A DNA stretch of 64,000 bases from Proteles cristata cristata (Eukaryota > Chordata > Mammalia > Carnivora > Hyaenidae): the NCBI GenBank assembly GCA_017311185.1, contig JAESUZ010002877.1, positions 549,001 through 613,000 of the forward strand, written 5' to 3'. Positions 47,000 to 59,150 of this stretch are shown in pieces. Each line of letters starts with the position of its first letter. The stretch's first letter is position 1. A program made the position numbers and the translations under genes. The notes under the pieces are model-generated. The model was not told the origin of the DNA and made no database searches. It was given only the letters and a program-made list of their open reading frames with translations.

Positions 47000-48145
47000 G
47001 TGTCTGTTTCCAATGGCAGAAGGATAAAGAAGGATTTCATTAAAATGAATGGCATCTGGGGTAGATCTGGGATCCCTCCAGTCCTCCACCACGGCATATC
47101 CAATCCCATTTTCCTCTGACAAATCAGCACCTCACAGTTCCCTTCCTATTACTCCTCGCTAGCCCTGCCTGAGCTCCCATTCAGATATTTTACCACCTGC
47201 CCACAGAGCATATCCGTTCTCTTTCAATATTCCTGTGCTCCATCCTCTGACCTACCTATTACTCACTTCCCCGACACCCTTCTCTAAACAGTTCTCCCTT
47301 AATTCCCTTCCCACTCTGTCCCCAGGTGTCTACCCAGTTGATCAGCACTCCCCAAACCCTTGCCCCATCCACCCATCCCCACCAGAATGTTTTTCCTGTC
47401 TAGTCCTTACTAAACAGAGGACGGCAGCCTTTTGTAAATGTAGGCCAAACACAGGAAGAAGGGCACAGTGAGCTGAATAAAGTCATCATCAGCACTTAAA
47501 AAAAAAAAAATCCCCAGACTGTAGTTGAGATTCATGCCACATATTCAAGCGTTATGCAGATTTTGCTTATTACAGGACTATGGGCAAGGCAGCGACCTAC
47601 CAGTTCTGACATTTTCAGGGAAGTCATGAAAATTTGTACTTTTTTCTGACAACTGACGGTCAAGCCAAACCCCTTGGGACTGTCAGTTGCCCTTCCCCCC
47701 CGCCCTCAATACTGCACCTAAAGCATAAGGCAAATGGAAAAGGAAGAAACTTCAAGTTCAAGTAAATGGGAAGGCCTGACTTGAGGGTAGATTAGATGGA
47801 ATCAGTTTGGGCATGGTAATGAAGTGGCTTGTGTTTTGTTTCAGATTGGAGAGCAAAGCATTGCTATGATTTACCCCGAGGCACGTGAATAACCTATCTT
47901 ACCACCTAGAAAAAAAGTGAAAGAGGAGTCCTTGTTACCATCCTTACTTTAAACTCAAAGTTAAGTTAGAATGAGACCGTTTTGTTTACTGTGAGATCCT
48001 CTCTCTCTCTTTAGGTCTTTCTTCTAATTCTTCTGACCAATCAAGGTCCCAGCAAGCCACTGACAGAGAGGGTGAGAGGAGGGGAAAAGGCAAGATTTAT
48101 CTAGTCCTTTGAGGTCGAAGAGTGTCTGGAGCCTCCTCAATACTT
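47000..48145. other. Intergenic DNA, no gene recognised
   Basis: Pyrimidine-rich 47,090-47,440 may be a decayed L2 body, which I cannot confirm. An A run lies at 47,498-47,510. Confidence 0.4.
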
Positions 48146-48149
48146 GTTA

Positions 48150-48290
48150 TCTCATGTTATCCTCTCTACATGCCTGTGAACTAGGTCTTTTTATACCCAT
48201 TTTGACACCTGAAGAAACAGAGTCTCTACCATTTAAGTAACTTGCCCAGGGATGGAGTACAGAGCCAGGCTTCCAGTCCAGGGGTCAATT
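48150..48290 (-). repeat. MIR SINE fragment
   Basis: Antisense MIR: ccattttgacacctgaagaa, agtaacttgcccagggatgg. Confidence 0.75.
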
Positions 48291-48294
48291 TTCA

Positions 48295-49730
48295 GGGCTT
48301 TTGCTCTTCCTGCATCCCCGGGACGAAGTGGAATTCACAGAAAACCTCTCCTGGGATCACTTCACAAGTTTACTTTTCTCCAGAGAGACTCTAGCCCTTT
48401 TCCCCAAACTTACTAAAAAGAAAAGGCAGAGGGGAGACTGAAGATCTTTTGTGAGATCTGCTAGAACTTCATGAAAAGGTGCTGACACCACGAAGTGAGA
48501 ACTTGGAGCCATCCCTGCCTTCTGGGATTAACCTATATTTCCTCATTGGCCTAAGATCCAAGAGACGAAGAGAGACATGCCCCAGAGCACAGGCAGCAGA
48601 GAAGTCCGGGCGAGTTCTGGGAGACTCGGGCCTGCCTCGGGCTAGGGAGGGCACTACCTGCAGAGTTCTGCCAGACTGGCTGAAGCTGTCACTTGGGCCT
48701 GGCCCCTCCTCCTTCCCCTCTTCTCCTCCCCCACGTCTGACCCTGCAGGGAAGCACGTCCAGCACGAATTCCTCCAAACCTCAGATGCCTTTAGGATTTT
48801 AATGCGTCTAAAGAGTTCCCTTCCTTGACAAGCGGCAGCATTAGTCAAGTTGAGTGGGTGGGAAGGGCATTTCCCGTCCATCCAGGGCCCCCGAGGAAGG
48901 GGAGACCCTCCTCCCTCCCAGCCTTGGCAAGCAGCTCCTGCAGAGATCCGTGTGGGTGGCAGTGAGTCCGGAGCAGCCAAAGGGTTTCTTGCTGGGCAGG
49001 AATGCCCACAGGCCACACCTTCCTCAGCCCTCCTAGCACCTCATCCTGTCTGGACCCGTGAAGGGGGTGGCCGTGCCAGGGAGTGGGTTCTCCTGTGTCT
49101 GACTCCAACAACCGGTTTATTGTGATGATTCTATTTGTGTTCTCTGTGTTCTGTTTGACTTGGCAGCTGAGAGGGAAAAGGGCAGCAGGTTCACTCCGGT
49201 TTGTACTGGGTGGTTCCTGCAGACACACCCAGGCATTAAAGCAAGCGGCTCACACTGGGGATGCCTTTACCTGGGGGCCCTCAGTGTGCAAGAGCAAGGT
49301 GTGGGAAGTATTTCCTTTTTATGGGCCAGCCAGGTGTGGCTGGCATTTTACCTATTCCTGTATTACTAACGTCATTCAGATTCAGGTCAAAGGGCAGGCT
49401 TACCAGACTCCCATCATCCTGGGATCCAGGACGGTGGTGGGGTGGGGGTGGGGGTTTGATTGTGTCCATTTGGGCTGGATTACCCTGAGTACCTACCTAC
49501 TACCCATGGGCACCATAACTCCTGAGTCTGAAACAAAAATCCAAAGCCTGACAATTGTGGTCTACTTTGAAATCTAGACTTGCCTAAACCATCCAAAACT
49601 AGGGATTCTTCTCATACAAGGTGAAAACATTCAAAGAGAACAGACTTCGAGGTCAAATAGACTTAGTCTAGAACTCTGGATTTGCCCCCTTATTTACCTG
49701 AGTCTTTATCTAGAACTAAAACCTTTAGCA
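48295..49730. other. Intergenic DNA, moderately GC-rich
   Basis: Several long overlapping frames on both strands at 48,470-49,580 lack recognisable domains and lack consistent exon boundaries. Treated as noncoding. Confidence 0.45.
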
Positions 49731-49734
49731 CGTG

Positions 49735-49990
49735 AGAAATAAGAACTAACACTTAATGCTACCATGTGCCAGGCATTGTTCTAAGCATTTTTATGAAAAC
49801 TCATTTAAGCTTCAAAACAACCTAAAGAGGTGAGTAGGTGAGTCCTGTTATTATCATCTTCTTTTACAGATGAGAAACAGAAGCACAGAGAGGTGAAGGA
49901 AATTGCCAAACATCACCAGCTAATAAGCAACAGTGCTGTGATTCCACAGCAGGTAGTCTGGCCCTAGGACCCAGGTGCCTAACCACTATG
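49735..49990 (-). repeat. MIR SINE
   Basis: Antisense full-span MIR: accatgtgccaggcattgtt, cttttacagatgagaaacag, ggacccaggtgcctaaccac. Confidence 0.9.
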
Positions 49991-49994
49991 TGGC

Positions 49995-50650
49995 AGTCCC
50001 ATTCCTAGAGGGCCAACACTGTGTCAAGGGCTAGAGATGCCATGGAGAGGAGACACAGACACAGCATCCAGTCCCTACCCTGTCATCTCTACAGTTTACT
50101 TATGAGCTCCCAAGTCAACTTGGAAAGGGCCTCTCTCTCAAGCCTAGAAACTATCCTTGCCCTGCATCCTTTACTCAAGGAAAGACAGGCGTTTCCTAGG
50201 TGAAGGTGACAGTCATGGCCATCCAGCTAGGTCAATAAAAGGACCTTCAGAAGTGCACTAGCTCCCAAGGGATCCTCACCTGCCCCAGGAGCAAGAACAG
50301 AACCTTGCACATCTACACTCAGCTTCTGTCAGTAAAGAACATTCTACGAGGTAGGCAGGCGTGTGCCTCTCTCTGCTCCTTCTCACACTGAGGGATGGCA
50401 GAGCCAGGTGAGGGTGCTGAGTCATGTCCACCAGTCAGGGCCACAGAGCCCTTCCCTGAAGAAAGTGGCCCCGACCTAGACAGCCAGGTGATGAAACCAT
50501 TTCCTCTACCAGAGAGGCTCGACCGCATGGCTGCAGGGCCTGGCAAGGCCACAGGCTTTGTTCACCAAGGCCGCTCCCTACCGGATGTGATAATGTGCAC
50601 TGTGGACTTGAGACACTTACAATTTCTTAAACGGAGACGAGGTGTAGATA
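49995..50650. other. Intergenic DNA with an AP-1 site
   Basis: Unique-looking sequence including the AP-1 heptamer TGAGTCA at 50,418-50,424. No exon was recognised. Confidence 0.45.
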
Positions 50651-50654
50651 ATTA

Positions 50655-50885
50655 CCGCTGACCACATTTATTGAGCTCTTAGCATGCCTTATGGGGCTGA
50701 TATGGATTCATTTATTTAATCCTTAAAACAACTCTATGAAGTAGATTCTAGTATTATCTCCATTTGCCCGATGAGAAATGGAGGCACAGAGAAGTTAGCT
50801 TCCCCGAGTCTGGATGGGCGATAACTGAGATTCAAACCCAGCAATGGCTGACTTCCAAGAGTGTGCTCTTAACTATCTAAAGCAA
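50655..50885 (-). repeat. MIR SINE
   Basis: Antisense MIR: ttatttaatccttaaaacaa, gatgagaaatggaggcacag, gagattcaaacccagcaatg. Confidence 0.9.
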
Positions 50886-50889
50886 AGTG

Positions 50890-51405
50890 AAGACCCTTCC
50901 TCCGAATCAGCAGACAGGAAGAAGTCTTGACATTTCCATACTGGACGAGGGGGTTCAAGGCCCCCAAATCCAGTTTACTGAGGATCCTTGGGTCCGTGCT
51001 TCCAGAAGTGTCATCTGATTTTGGCCCCCAGACTCTGAGTGGCCACCTGAGAGCAACATGAGCCAGAGTGGCTCCAGTAATTCTCCCAGGCTAACTAGAT
51101 CTCATATAAAAGCCTAAAACTGGGCTGGAACCTTGCTGACCCTACAGGAAGAGAGCAGGATGGAGGGTGAGACTAACTTAGTACAAAACTATGAGTGTCA
51201 TATTTCGGGGTATTTGTGCAGACAGGGCTTGGGTTCTGTGCTATGACCAGAAGTGAGACTTGTCCATCTGGGCTTGGGATCTGTGCTGTGACTAGGATGG
51301 CATCATACAAGGCCAAAGCCAAAACCCTCCAGGCATCTTTCTATTCCTGGCCCTTTTATAGCACCTTCTTTCCCTCCACCTCCTCCCAATAACACATACA
51401 CACAC
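50890..51405. other. Intergenic DNA, no gene recognised
   Basis: No element supported, apart from an imperfect local repeat of gggcttgg(g/a)t(t/c)ctgtgct near 51,227 and 51,270. Confidence 0.4.
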
Positions 51406-51409
51406 TTTG

Positions 51410-51640
51410 GTATTATTTAATAACACCGGCCCTGGAGCCAGACTCCCCGGGTTTAAATCCCAGCTCTGCCACTTCCTTGCAAAGTATTTATCTTCCAAAT
51501 TCTCTTAGCTTCCTGTGCCTCAGTTTCCTTTCTGAAAATGGGGATGACAATAGTCCCTTCCTTATAGAGCTATTAAGAGGCCAATAAGATCATGTATGTG
51601 TTTGGTAAATGCAAAATACATGTTAGTCATTGTCATTGTT
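51410..51640 (+). repeat. MIR SINE
   Basis: Sense MIR: gccctggagccagactcccc, gggtttaaatcccagctctg, ctgtgcctcagtttcctttc. Confidence 0.92.
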
Positions 51641-51644
51641 GCAG

Positions 51645-52690
51645 TAGTTTATTTCTTTGCATCCTCTTTTCTCTGAATGTGAGATAAATTTGTTGAAAAT
51701 TGGATGTAAGCTATCCCTTACTGGGTTTCTGTTTATATTCCCCCCTCATACCCTCCTGCTGTCAATCCTTATGTAGTCCTTTCTGAAGAGATCCAGGAAT
51801 GGGTGCTCCTAGAAGGGGGAAGAAGTCCCATTCGATGAGGTCAGGGATCTTTGGGAAATTCCTTAAAGCCAATTTTCTTGAGAATTTTAATGGATCAACT
51901 TGGAAAGCAGCCAAAGCTATTAATTTGTAACAGCTGCTGAGAAATCACTGTCAACACCTCAGTATAGATCCTTTCTATTGGGCACAGAAGTTAGGTCGAA
52001 AGTCACGAAACCTAAAATAATTAATGAGCAACAGCAATGTAGGGGATTGCTGATGGCAAAATAAATAGCCCTTTAATAAAAACACCCCCCTTGGCTGAGT
52101 TCCCCTGGAGACTCTCACCTCCCTTTCTTAGACTATCATCTCAGTCCGACTACAAACCATGTCTTAATACATTTAACTTCTGTTTGACTCCTAACATAGA
52201 GCAATACAAACCCACGTGCCTACTAAATATAAGCTGATGATGACATGGGCCTAGGATAGAAAGTGAGCGACCCAGTGGGTGAGTTAGTGCCGCAAAGGAG
52301 AGTCAGGGTGAAGGGGTATCTTTTCTCAAATCTTAACAAAGGAGTATATTTCCTGTGAAGTCTGATGAGAAAATGAAAAAAAAAGTGTGGTTTGACTCCA
52401 TCATACAAAGTTACAGCAGGTCTTGCCCTGGCATAGAACTTTAAAGACCTGAGCGGCACATTTGTGGTTTGGTTGCTTTATCCGATTCTGGGGCTGATAC
52501 CTGCTGCTTTTAGTTTATGGCTGTAGAGTTTCCAGTCCTCTTTGGGGGCTCTTACGTTATGGTTTCAGGTTGGCCACACATCTCTCTCCACTATTCAGAT
52601 GGAACAGCCTCAAGGTTCCCCCTGCAAAGACATCAGTTTTATAATAGGGGCTTTCCCTGTGCCAGATCCTGCTTTATCTTTCATTCATGA
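51645..52690. other. Intergenic DNA, no gene recognised
   Basis: Unique-looking sequence without supported elements. Confidence 0.4.
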
Positions 52691-52694
52691 GGCC

Positions 52695-52815
52695 CCTCTC
52701 CCTTCACAGGTTAGGACACTGAGGCTCAATACAAGTTAAATAATCGACCCAGGATAATACAAGTAGAAAAGTGTCAAGCCTGGATTCACACCTGAGACCA
52801 TATGATGTGACTGCC
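52695..52815 (-). repeat. MIR SINE fragment
   Basis: Antisense MIR: ttaggacactgaggctcaat, gtcaagcctggattcacacc. Confidence 0.7.
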
Positions 52816-52859
52816 CACATTGCAAGCTTACACACCAAATGATACAGCATCACCATATC

Positions 52860-53215
52860 TTTTCCCCATCTACGCCATTGTTTATGCTGTGCATTACCCT
52901 GTTCTTCTACCTACCTACTGAGATGTCATGTCCACTCAGCAATTTTTCATGCCTCAAAGACCTTCTCTTCTGTTCTGCCGTCCCACCCATTCCAGCCGAA
53001 GGAAGTCTCTCCAACCTCTGAACTTTTTTTCTGGACAATTTACTTCGGCTCTGAAACACACATGATCGTGTGTTATTATTCAAGTGTTGTATTGCACAGG
53101 CTCTGTTTCCCAACTAAGTTACAAGCCTCCAAAAGACAGGGTCCCTGCACTCCCCCCAGCACTCAGCCTAAGACCTGTGGACACAGTAGGCAGTCACTAA
53201 ATGGCTGAACAAATG
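52860..53215 (+). repeat. L2 LINE 3' end
   Basis: Sense L2: actaagttacaagcctccaa, gacagggtccctgcactccc, cagtaggcagtcactaaatg. Confidence 0.85.
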
Positions 53216-53389
53216 AAAGCAAACTCAAGATAAATATTCCAAATGGAGCCCCTATACAGAGATTATTTTCAGCAAGTGAGAGTCATTTTGAGCCCAGCTA
53301 CATTCAGCCATCAATCGTTTTGGAGTGCCTGGCCAATACATAGGTGACCGATAAATATTTGCAAATAAGACAAAGAACGAAACTCCAGC

Positions 53390-53560
53390 TCCATCACCTG
53401 TGGAGTGACTTGGGAAAATTATCATAAATCCTCCAAGTCTCAGTTTCCTTCTGTAAAATGGGGGAAATTCTTGGAGCGTTTTTGTGAGATCAGAGGCATG
53501 TGAGGCATGCCCACTCATGGCCCTTGGCATGCTATAGCTCCCTTGGCATGTGATTATCAT
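53390..53560 (+). repeat. MIR SINE fragment
   Basis: Sense MIR: ggagtgacttgggaaaatta, tctcagtttccttctgtaaa, atgggggaaa. Confidence 0.7.
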
Positions 53561-53564
53561 TGCC

Positions 53565-55280
53565 ACCAGTATTATTTTCCAAGCCTTCCGTGGGAAATGG
53601 TTCCAGCAACTCAAAAGTAAAGGACTTTGGTCACTAGTCTACTAAGTGGGCAGTGGAAAATCGCTGCAGATGATCAAAACAACCCTGAGCAGCCATATGA
53701 CCCATAGTCTTCTGAATATTTGCTATTTACCAAGTTTCAGGGTTACGTTTTGTTTTTGCTTGTGGTCACATAGGAACCCCCATGGTGTCTTCCTATGGAA
53801 CTCAGCGTACATTTACTGCGGGGGGGAGGGAGGGCTGCTTTTCCTTTCTTTATTAAGAAAAGGAAACAGGAAATCTAATGTAAAACCCTCTGACGGTTAG
53901 TGTCACACTGAAGTTGTGAATTTAACCACACCCCCGCCAGGAAATGAAAGTACAGTTCTCACAGTGATGTTCCCTCTCCTTTCGAGGCCCACACGGTGTT
54001 TTTCAGATTTTAGTTAGATAGCGCAGATCAAAGGGCTGAACTTGGGCACGGGCTGTCACTGGGTGTTTGTTGATTTGGGCCTAGATTAGCACACAGATTT
54101 GAAATTGCACAAGAGGAGAGGAGACTTTCACTGGCTCTGTGACAATATGGCTCCTAGCCGATGTCACAACCTGAGGGGTCCACAGACCAGATTCTGCCCC
54201 ACAGACATGTTGTTCTGCTCCAGCCCACAATCTGGATTTCTAGCCTCCCTAGGGGGAAAATGGTGACAGTGGGTGACAGCTGCCCCCTTTAGGCCGGCCC
54301 TTGTTTCTGGTTTGGCGAATCAGCGCCCTGCACTGAGCTGCCATCCCTGCCCTGCCTTGCCCTGGGGGCATTTGAAATTCCAGGCTTCTGTCCAGTGTCT
54401 GAAAAACAGTCACAAACCTGCCATTCCCAAGGAGACGGTGTAGGTTTCTGACACCTGAACGTCTCCAGTAGATGTAAGACTTCCTTCTCAGCTGCTCCTC
54501 CCTGCACAGGCCCCCTGATCCCAGGTTGCTAGTCCCTGTTACTCCCAATATAGATGGTTGTTTGTGATCTGCTCTAACCTGGGCATCAGGAAAGTTTGTC
54601 ATTTCTTCGCTTTACACCAGTCTGGATGGGAGGGATACCTACAAGGAAATTCTGGAAGAGCAAGTGAGTTGAGGAGATATGGCCCCATCAGATCTTCTCT
54701 GAACTGCACATACTCATTAGTTGATGGCATGGACCTTTTGTTTTGCCAGCCAACACTCATTCTTGCTTCTCCTAGCAACTGAACTCACTTTACCTGCCGC
54801 CCTGGGGATCACCCCTCCCCACTCTCAATCCCTGTGTTCTCTGGGGAGTTGACCCTCTCTCTCCATAGCTGGGTCCTAGAGCTCCTGGATGAAGCCTTGC
54901 CTGACACAGGATCACCCCTCGGACTTTCCAGTTCCAGCAGTGTCTCCCTAGAAACTAGCCCTAAACCTTTCTTTATATTTATTCTATATATTTAAACCAC
55001 AGTATGTTCATGCTACATACTTTTCACAATTATCTGTCTTTACTACCATCTCTCCATGTCACTTCCCTGATGAGAACGTCAAGCCCTCAGAACTGCTGGG
55101 AAAACACTTCTGGACACCAGTGACTTTTAGAGGTGTCAGCCCATCGAGGTGGTGTTGAGTTGCCCCCCAGGTCTCCAGCAAACAGGAATTACCCCCACAT
55201 CTGAGGGGGTAGCAAATAGACAACAGGTGATCATCAGCCTTTAGGATATTATTGTGCTTTTAAGCTGTTGGCCATTGACT
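53565..55280. other. Intergenic DNA, no gene recognised
   Basis: About 1.7 kb. A possible L2 stretch at 54,880-55,090 is too diverged to assign firmly. No exon was recognised. Confidence 0.45.
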
Positions 55281-55284
55281 GAGA

Positions 55285-55415
55285 AAGGTCCATGCATTAT
55301 ATGCTCTTTGAGGGCAAAGGACTATGCCTTCATCCCAGTTTTATTTCCAGAGCCTAGTCAGTGTGCCTGGTATAGAATAAGTGCTCAATAATCATATACT
55401 GAGTAAATAAAGGGA
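55285..55415 (+). repeat. L2 LINE 3' end
   Basis: Sense L2 tail: ctctttgagggcaaaggact, tgcctggtatagaataagtg, ctcaataatcatatactgag. Confidence 0.85.
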
Positions 55416-55644
55416 TCACTTGCTGAATACTTTGGGTCAGGGCATCTAGAAAGAAGACTTACTCTGAGTCTTCTGTGAAGTTGTTGCTAAGCCCTGAGTA
55501 ACATGACTGACCCGAATCCATAAGCTTTTATTAATGATGATGTCATGCTGACGTTCATGCAGGATTTCCACATAGTTTCATTCTTATGCATTGAGGTAAT
55601 ACACACACCTCGTATGCCATCAACAGTTTGAAGAAGGCATGTGG

Positions 55645-55792
55645 TGGTACGGAAGAGTGGTTATAAGTCTGGGAGCCGGAGCCAGGGTGCCTAGGTCTAA
55701 ATCTTGTCTCTTCCATTGACCAGCAGTGTGGACTTAGGCCCGTTACTTAATCTCCCTATGGCTTCATTTCCCCATCTATAAAATTCGGATAT
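55645..55792 (+). repeat. MIR SINE
   Basis: Sense MIR: ggtacggaagagtggttata, cctaggtctaaatcttgtct, gcttcatttccccatctata. Confidence 0.85.
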
Positions 55793-55809
55793 TAAGAATA
55801 CCCAACATG

Positions 55810-55995
55810 GGGATGCCTGGGTGACTCAGTAGGTAAGTGTCTGACTTCAGCACAGGTAATGGTCTCAGGGCCGAGATCTGTATGGGGCTCTCTGCTATCA
55901 GCACAGAGCCTGCTTTAGATCCTCTACCCACCTCTCTCTCTTCCCCTCCCCTTCTCGCTCTCTCTCAAAAATAAGTAAACATTTAAAAAAAAGTA
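55810..55995 (+). mobile_element. Carnivore SINE, first of a tandem pair
   Basis: Plus-strand copy beginning just after taagaatacccaacatg (55,793-55,809). A second SINE follows a few bases past its tail. Confidence 0.9.
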
Positions 55996-56004
55996 ATAAA
56001 GAAG

Positions 56005-56221
56005 GGCGCCTGGGTGGTTCAGGTGGTTAAGTGTCCAACTTCAGCTCAGGTCACGAACTCATGGCCTGTGAGTTCAAGCCCCCTCACTGGGTCTGTGCTG
56101 ACAGCTCAAAGCCTGGAGCCTGCTTTGGATTCTGTATGTGTCTCTCTCTCTGCCCCTTTTCCTCTCATGCTTTCTCTCTCAAAAATAAATAAACATTAAA
56201 ACTAATAAAAATTTAAAAAAT
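56005..56221 (+). mobile_element. Felid SINE, second of a tandem pair
   Basis: Plus-strand copy ending at aaagaatacccatcatg (56,222-56,238), the partner of the duplication left of the first SINE. Confidence 0.93.
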
Positions 56222-56351
56222 AAAGAATACCCATCATGAAGTTGTAAGGGTATAGAACATTTTGAAGAGCAAGATACATGCAGTTAGCACTCCATAAACT
56301 TACCTAGTATCTAGTATCCTCACTCTGGAGAGCCCTATCATGTGGCTTTTT

Positions 56352-57156
56352 TTTTTTTTAATGTATGATTTCCTACTTTATTTATTTATTTATTTTTTTA
56401 CAAATAGTTTATTGTCAAATTAGTTTCCACATAACACTCAGTGCTCATCCCCACAAGTGTCCTCCTCCATGCCCATCCTCCCATCCCCCCACATCCATCA
56501 GTCCTCAGTTTTTGTCAGCATTCAAGAGTCTCTCATGGTTTGCCTCTCTCCCTTTCCCTTACCATTTCCCCACTTCTTCTCCCCCTTGTTCCTCCGTCAA
56601 GTTCCTCCTAATCCTCCTATATGTGCAAACATATGATATTTGTCTTTCTCTGCCTGACTTATTTCGCTCAGCATAATCCCCTCAAGGTCCATCCATGTTG
56701 CTGCTACACATGGCCAGATTTCTTTGTTTCTCATTGCCATGTAGTATTCCATGGTATAGATAAACCACATCTTCTTGATCCATTCGTCTGTTGATGGAAC
56801 ACTTAGGCTCTTTCCATGTTTTAGCTATTGTGGAGAGTGCTGTTATGAACATTGGGGTATATGTGCTCCTATGCATCAGCATTCCTGTATCCCTTGGGTA
56901 AATTCCTAGCAGTGCTATTGCTGGGTCATAGGGAGTTCTATTGTTAGTCTCCTTAGGAACCTCCACACTGTTTTCCAGAGGGGCTGTACCAGTTTACATT
57001 CCCACCAACAGTGTAGGAGGGTGCCCGTTTCTCCACAACCTCGCCAGCATCTAGAGTTCTGATTTGCTCATTTTAGCCACTCTGACTGGCATGAGGTGGT
57101 ATCTCAGTGTGGTTTTGATTTGTATTTCCCTGATGAGGAATGATGCTGAGCATCGT
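56352..57156 (-). mobile_element. 5'-truncated L1 (ORF2 3' end and 3' UTR)
   Basis: About 805 bases of minus-strand L1 with its T-rich tail on the left and perfect 14-base target duplications TCATGTGGCTTTTT at 56,338-56,351 and 57,157-57,170. A broken frame (56,966-56,682) preserves the ORF2p C-terminal pattern [11 protein letters not shown] and TIAKTWKEPKC. It cannot encode a working reverse transcriptase. Confidence 0.95.
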
Positions 57157-57190
57157 TCATGTGGCTTTTTAAAAACTAAGATTTTATTTT

Positions 57191-57397
57191 GGGGGCACCT
57201 GTGTGGCTCTGTGGGTTAAGCCTCTGACTTTGGTTCAGGTCATGATCTCCCAGTTCATGAGTTTGAACCCTGCGTCAGACTCTGTGCTGACAGCTCAGGG
57301 CCTGGAGCCTGCTTCAGATTGTGTCTCCCTCTCTCTCTGCTTCTCTCCTGCTCACACTATCTCCCTATCCTCTCTCTCAAGAATAATAAACACTTTT
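57191..57397 (+). mobile_element. Felid SINE (SINEC type)
   Basis: Plus-strand copy, head tgtgtggctctgtgggttaa, with a CT-rich stretch and aataataaacactttttaaa tail. Confidence 0.92.
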
Positions 57398-57409
57398 TAA
57401 AAATATTTT

Positions 57410-57505
57410 AGTTTTAAGTAATCTCTACATCCAAAATGGGGCTCAAATTTATAACCCTGAGATTGAGAATCACATGCTCTATGGACTGAGCCAGCCAGGT
57501 GCCCC
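57410..57505 (-). mobile_element. Old carnivore SINE fragment
   Basis: Short minus-strand copy of the older type: taagtaatctctacatccaa, ggactgagccagccaggtgc. Confidence 0.85.
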
Positions 57506-57545
57506 ACTCTCATTATGTGACTTTAAACATTTTTTTCAGATTTTT

Positions 57546-57772
57546 TTGGTAACTTTTTTTTAAAAATATTTTTATTTATTTCTAAGAGAGAGAGAGACAG
57601 CGTGAACAGGGGAGGGTCAGAGAGAGAGGGAGATACAGACTCTGAAACAGGCTCCAGGCTCTGAGCTGGCAGTCAGCACAGAGCCAGATGCGGGGCTGGA
57701 ACCCACAAACCGTGAGATCATGATCTAAGTGAAAGTTGGAAGCTTAACCGACTAAGCCACCCAGGCGCCCCT
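57546..57772 (-). mobile_element. Felid SINE, younger subfamily
   Basis: Minus-strand copy, gctctgagctggcagtcagc body and ctaagccacccaggcgcccc head. It sits next to another old SINE fragment, suggesting insertion at its edge or into its tail. Confidence 0.93.
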
Positions 57773-57888
57773 CAGGTTTTTAAAAAATATTTATTTAAGT
57801 AATCTCTACACCCAACATGGGGCTCGAACTCACAATCCTGACATCCAGAGTCTCACCTTCTTCCAACTAAGCCCACCAGGCACCCCTC
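57773..57888 (-). mobile_element. Old carnivore SINE fragment
   Basis: Minus strand: taagtaatctctacacccaa, catggggctcgaactcacaa, aagcccaccaggcacccc. Confidence 0.85.
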
Positions 57889-57916
57889 ATGTGACTCTTA
57901 AAAAGAAACCAAAATA

Positions 57917-58148
57917 GGGGCGCCTGGGTGGTTCAGTCGGTTTAAGTGTCTGACTTCGGCCGAGGTCATGATCTCACGGTTTGTGGGTTCCAGCCCCGCA
58001 TCTGGCTCTGTGCTGACAGCTAGCTCAGAGCCTGGAGCCTGTTTCAGAGTCTGTATCTCCCTCTCTCTCTGGCCCTCCCCTGTTCATGCTCTCTCTCTCT
58101 CTCTCTCTCTCTCTCAGAAATAAATAAAACATTAAAAAATATTTTTTT
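57917..58148 (+). mobile_element. Felid SINE, first at a triplicated target
   Basis: Flanked by AAAGAAACCAAAAT at 57,902-57,915 and 58,149-58,162. It has a long CT run at 58,090-58,117. Confidence 0.95.
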
Positions 58149-58163
58149 AAAGAAACCAAAATT

Positions 58164-58371
58164 GGGGTGCCTGGGTGGCTTAGTCGGTTAAGCGTCCGAC
58201 TTTTGCTTAGGTCATGATCTCGCGGTTCATGGGTTCGAGCCCCGCGTCGGGCTCTGTGCTGACTGCCAGCTCAGAGCCTGGAGCCTGTTTCAGAGTCTGT
58301 GACTCCCTCTCTCTCTGACCCTCCCCTGCTCACGCTGTCTCGCTCTCTCTCCTAGAAATAAATAAAACATT
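58164..58371 (+). mobile_element. Felid SINE, second at a triplicated target (younger subfamily)
   Basis: Flanked by AAAGAAACCAAAAT at 58,149-58,162 and 58,372-58,385. Body ttttgcttaggtcatgatct and gctgactgccagctcagagc, close to intact. Confidence 0.96.
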
Positions 58372-58389
58372 AAAGAAACCAAAATAAAT

Positions 58390-59140
58390 TACAAAGATGA
58401 GATCTTCTACAATTTCTCACCCATCATACCCGATAAACCTGAATGCACTACTGATTTTGAAATATATACCAAGCACAGAATATATTGTCATAACTTGTTC
58501 TGATCCCTGGAAGTTGTTCCAATTCATTATCAGTTTCAGGGAACACACATGGGCTTCCGGGTGATGGTAATGGTGCCTAATACAGATAATCTCGTTACTA
58601 CCCACCCACGGTGTAAACTGAGTCCCCTCTCCTCCTCGTCATCAGCTGTGGAATCTTCTCCCTGTTTCCCCTCAGTGGCCCAGAGTCATCTCATTTAGAG
58701 GAAGCGCCTCCAACCCTTGCAGCTGTTCTAAAATTGTGGAACTGCCAACAGCCGGCCTTTCCTTTCTGTTCCCCCAGGCTCCCATTCAGGCGGGCTCCCT
58801 GCCTCCCCTCTCTGTCGCAGCGGGGTGAGTGTCTGTCAGGATTCAGGAGCCTAAAAAAGACACTGTTTAAAATTCTGGTTTCCCAGAAAATGCCAGTTGT
58901 GTTGCCACCTCCCCCCACAGCCAGTTTATTCCTGGGTTAATAGCATTATCATCCTAATATCACAGGACAATTCTGAGAACAGGGACAAGGGACTTAGGGC
59001 GACACATGTGCACATACACACGCACACATGGGTGTGCACACATCCACACAGAGTTGTCTTTGGAAGATTAATAGGCGGCTTCCGACACAGAATTAAATGA
59101 AAATATTTGGGGCCGCGATCCCTTGAGAGTATGGAAAAGG
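58390..59140. other. Intergenic DNA, no gene recognised
   Basis: Unique-looking sequence with a short CA-rich patch near 59,010-59,040. Confidence 0.45.
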
Positions 59141-59150
59141 TAGACTCCTG

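Noticed and set aside
48469..49577. Set of long frames on both strands
   Set aside because: Moderate GC content explains them; no family, no coherent exon structure.
56682..56966. L1 ORF2-like frame as a gene
   Set aside because: Only the C-terminal end with frame damage inside a truncated L1.
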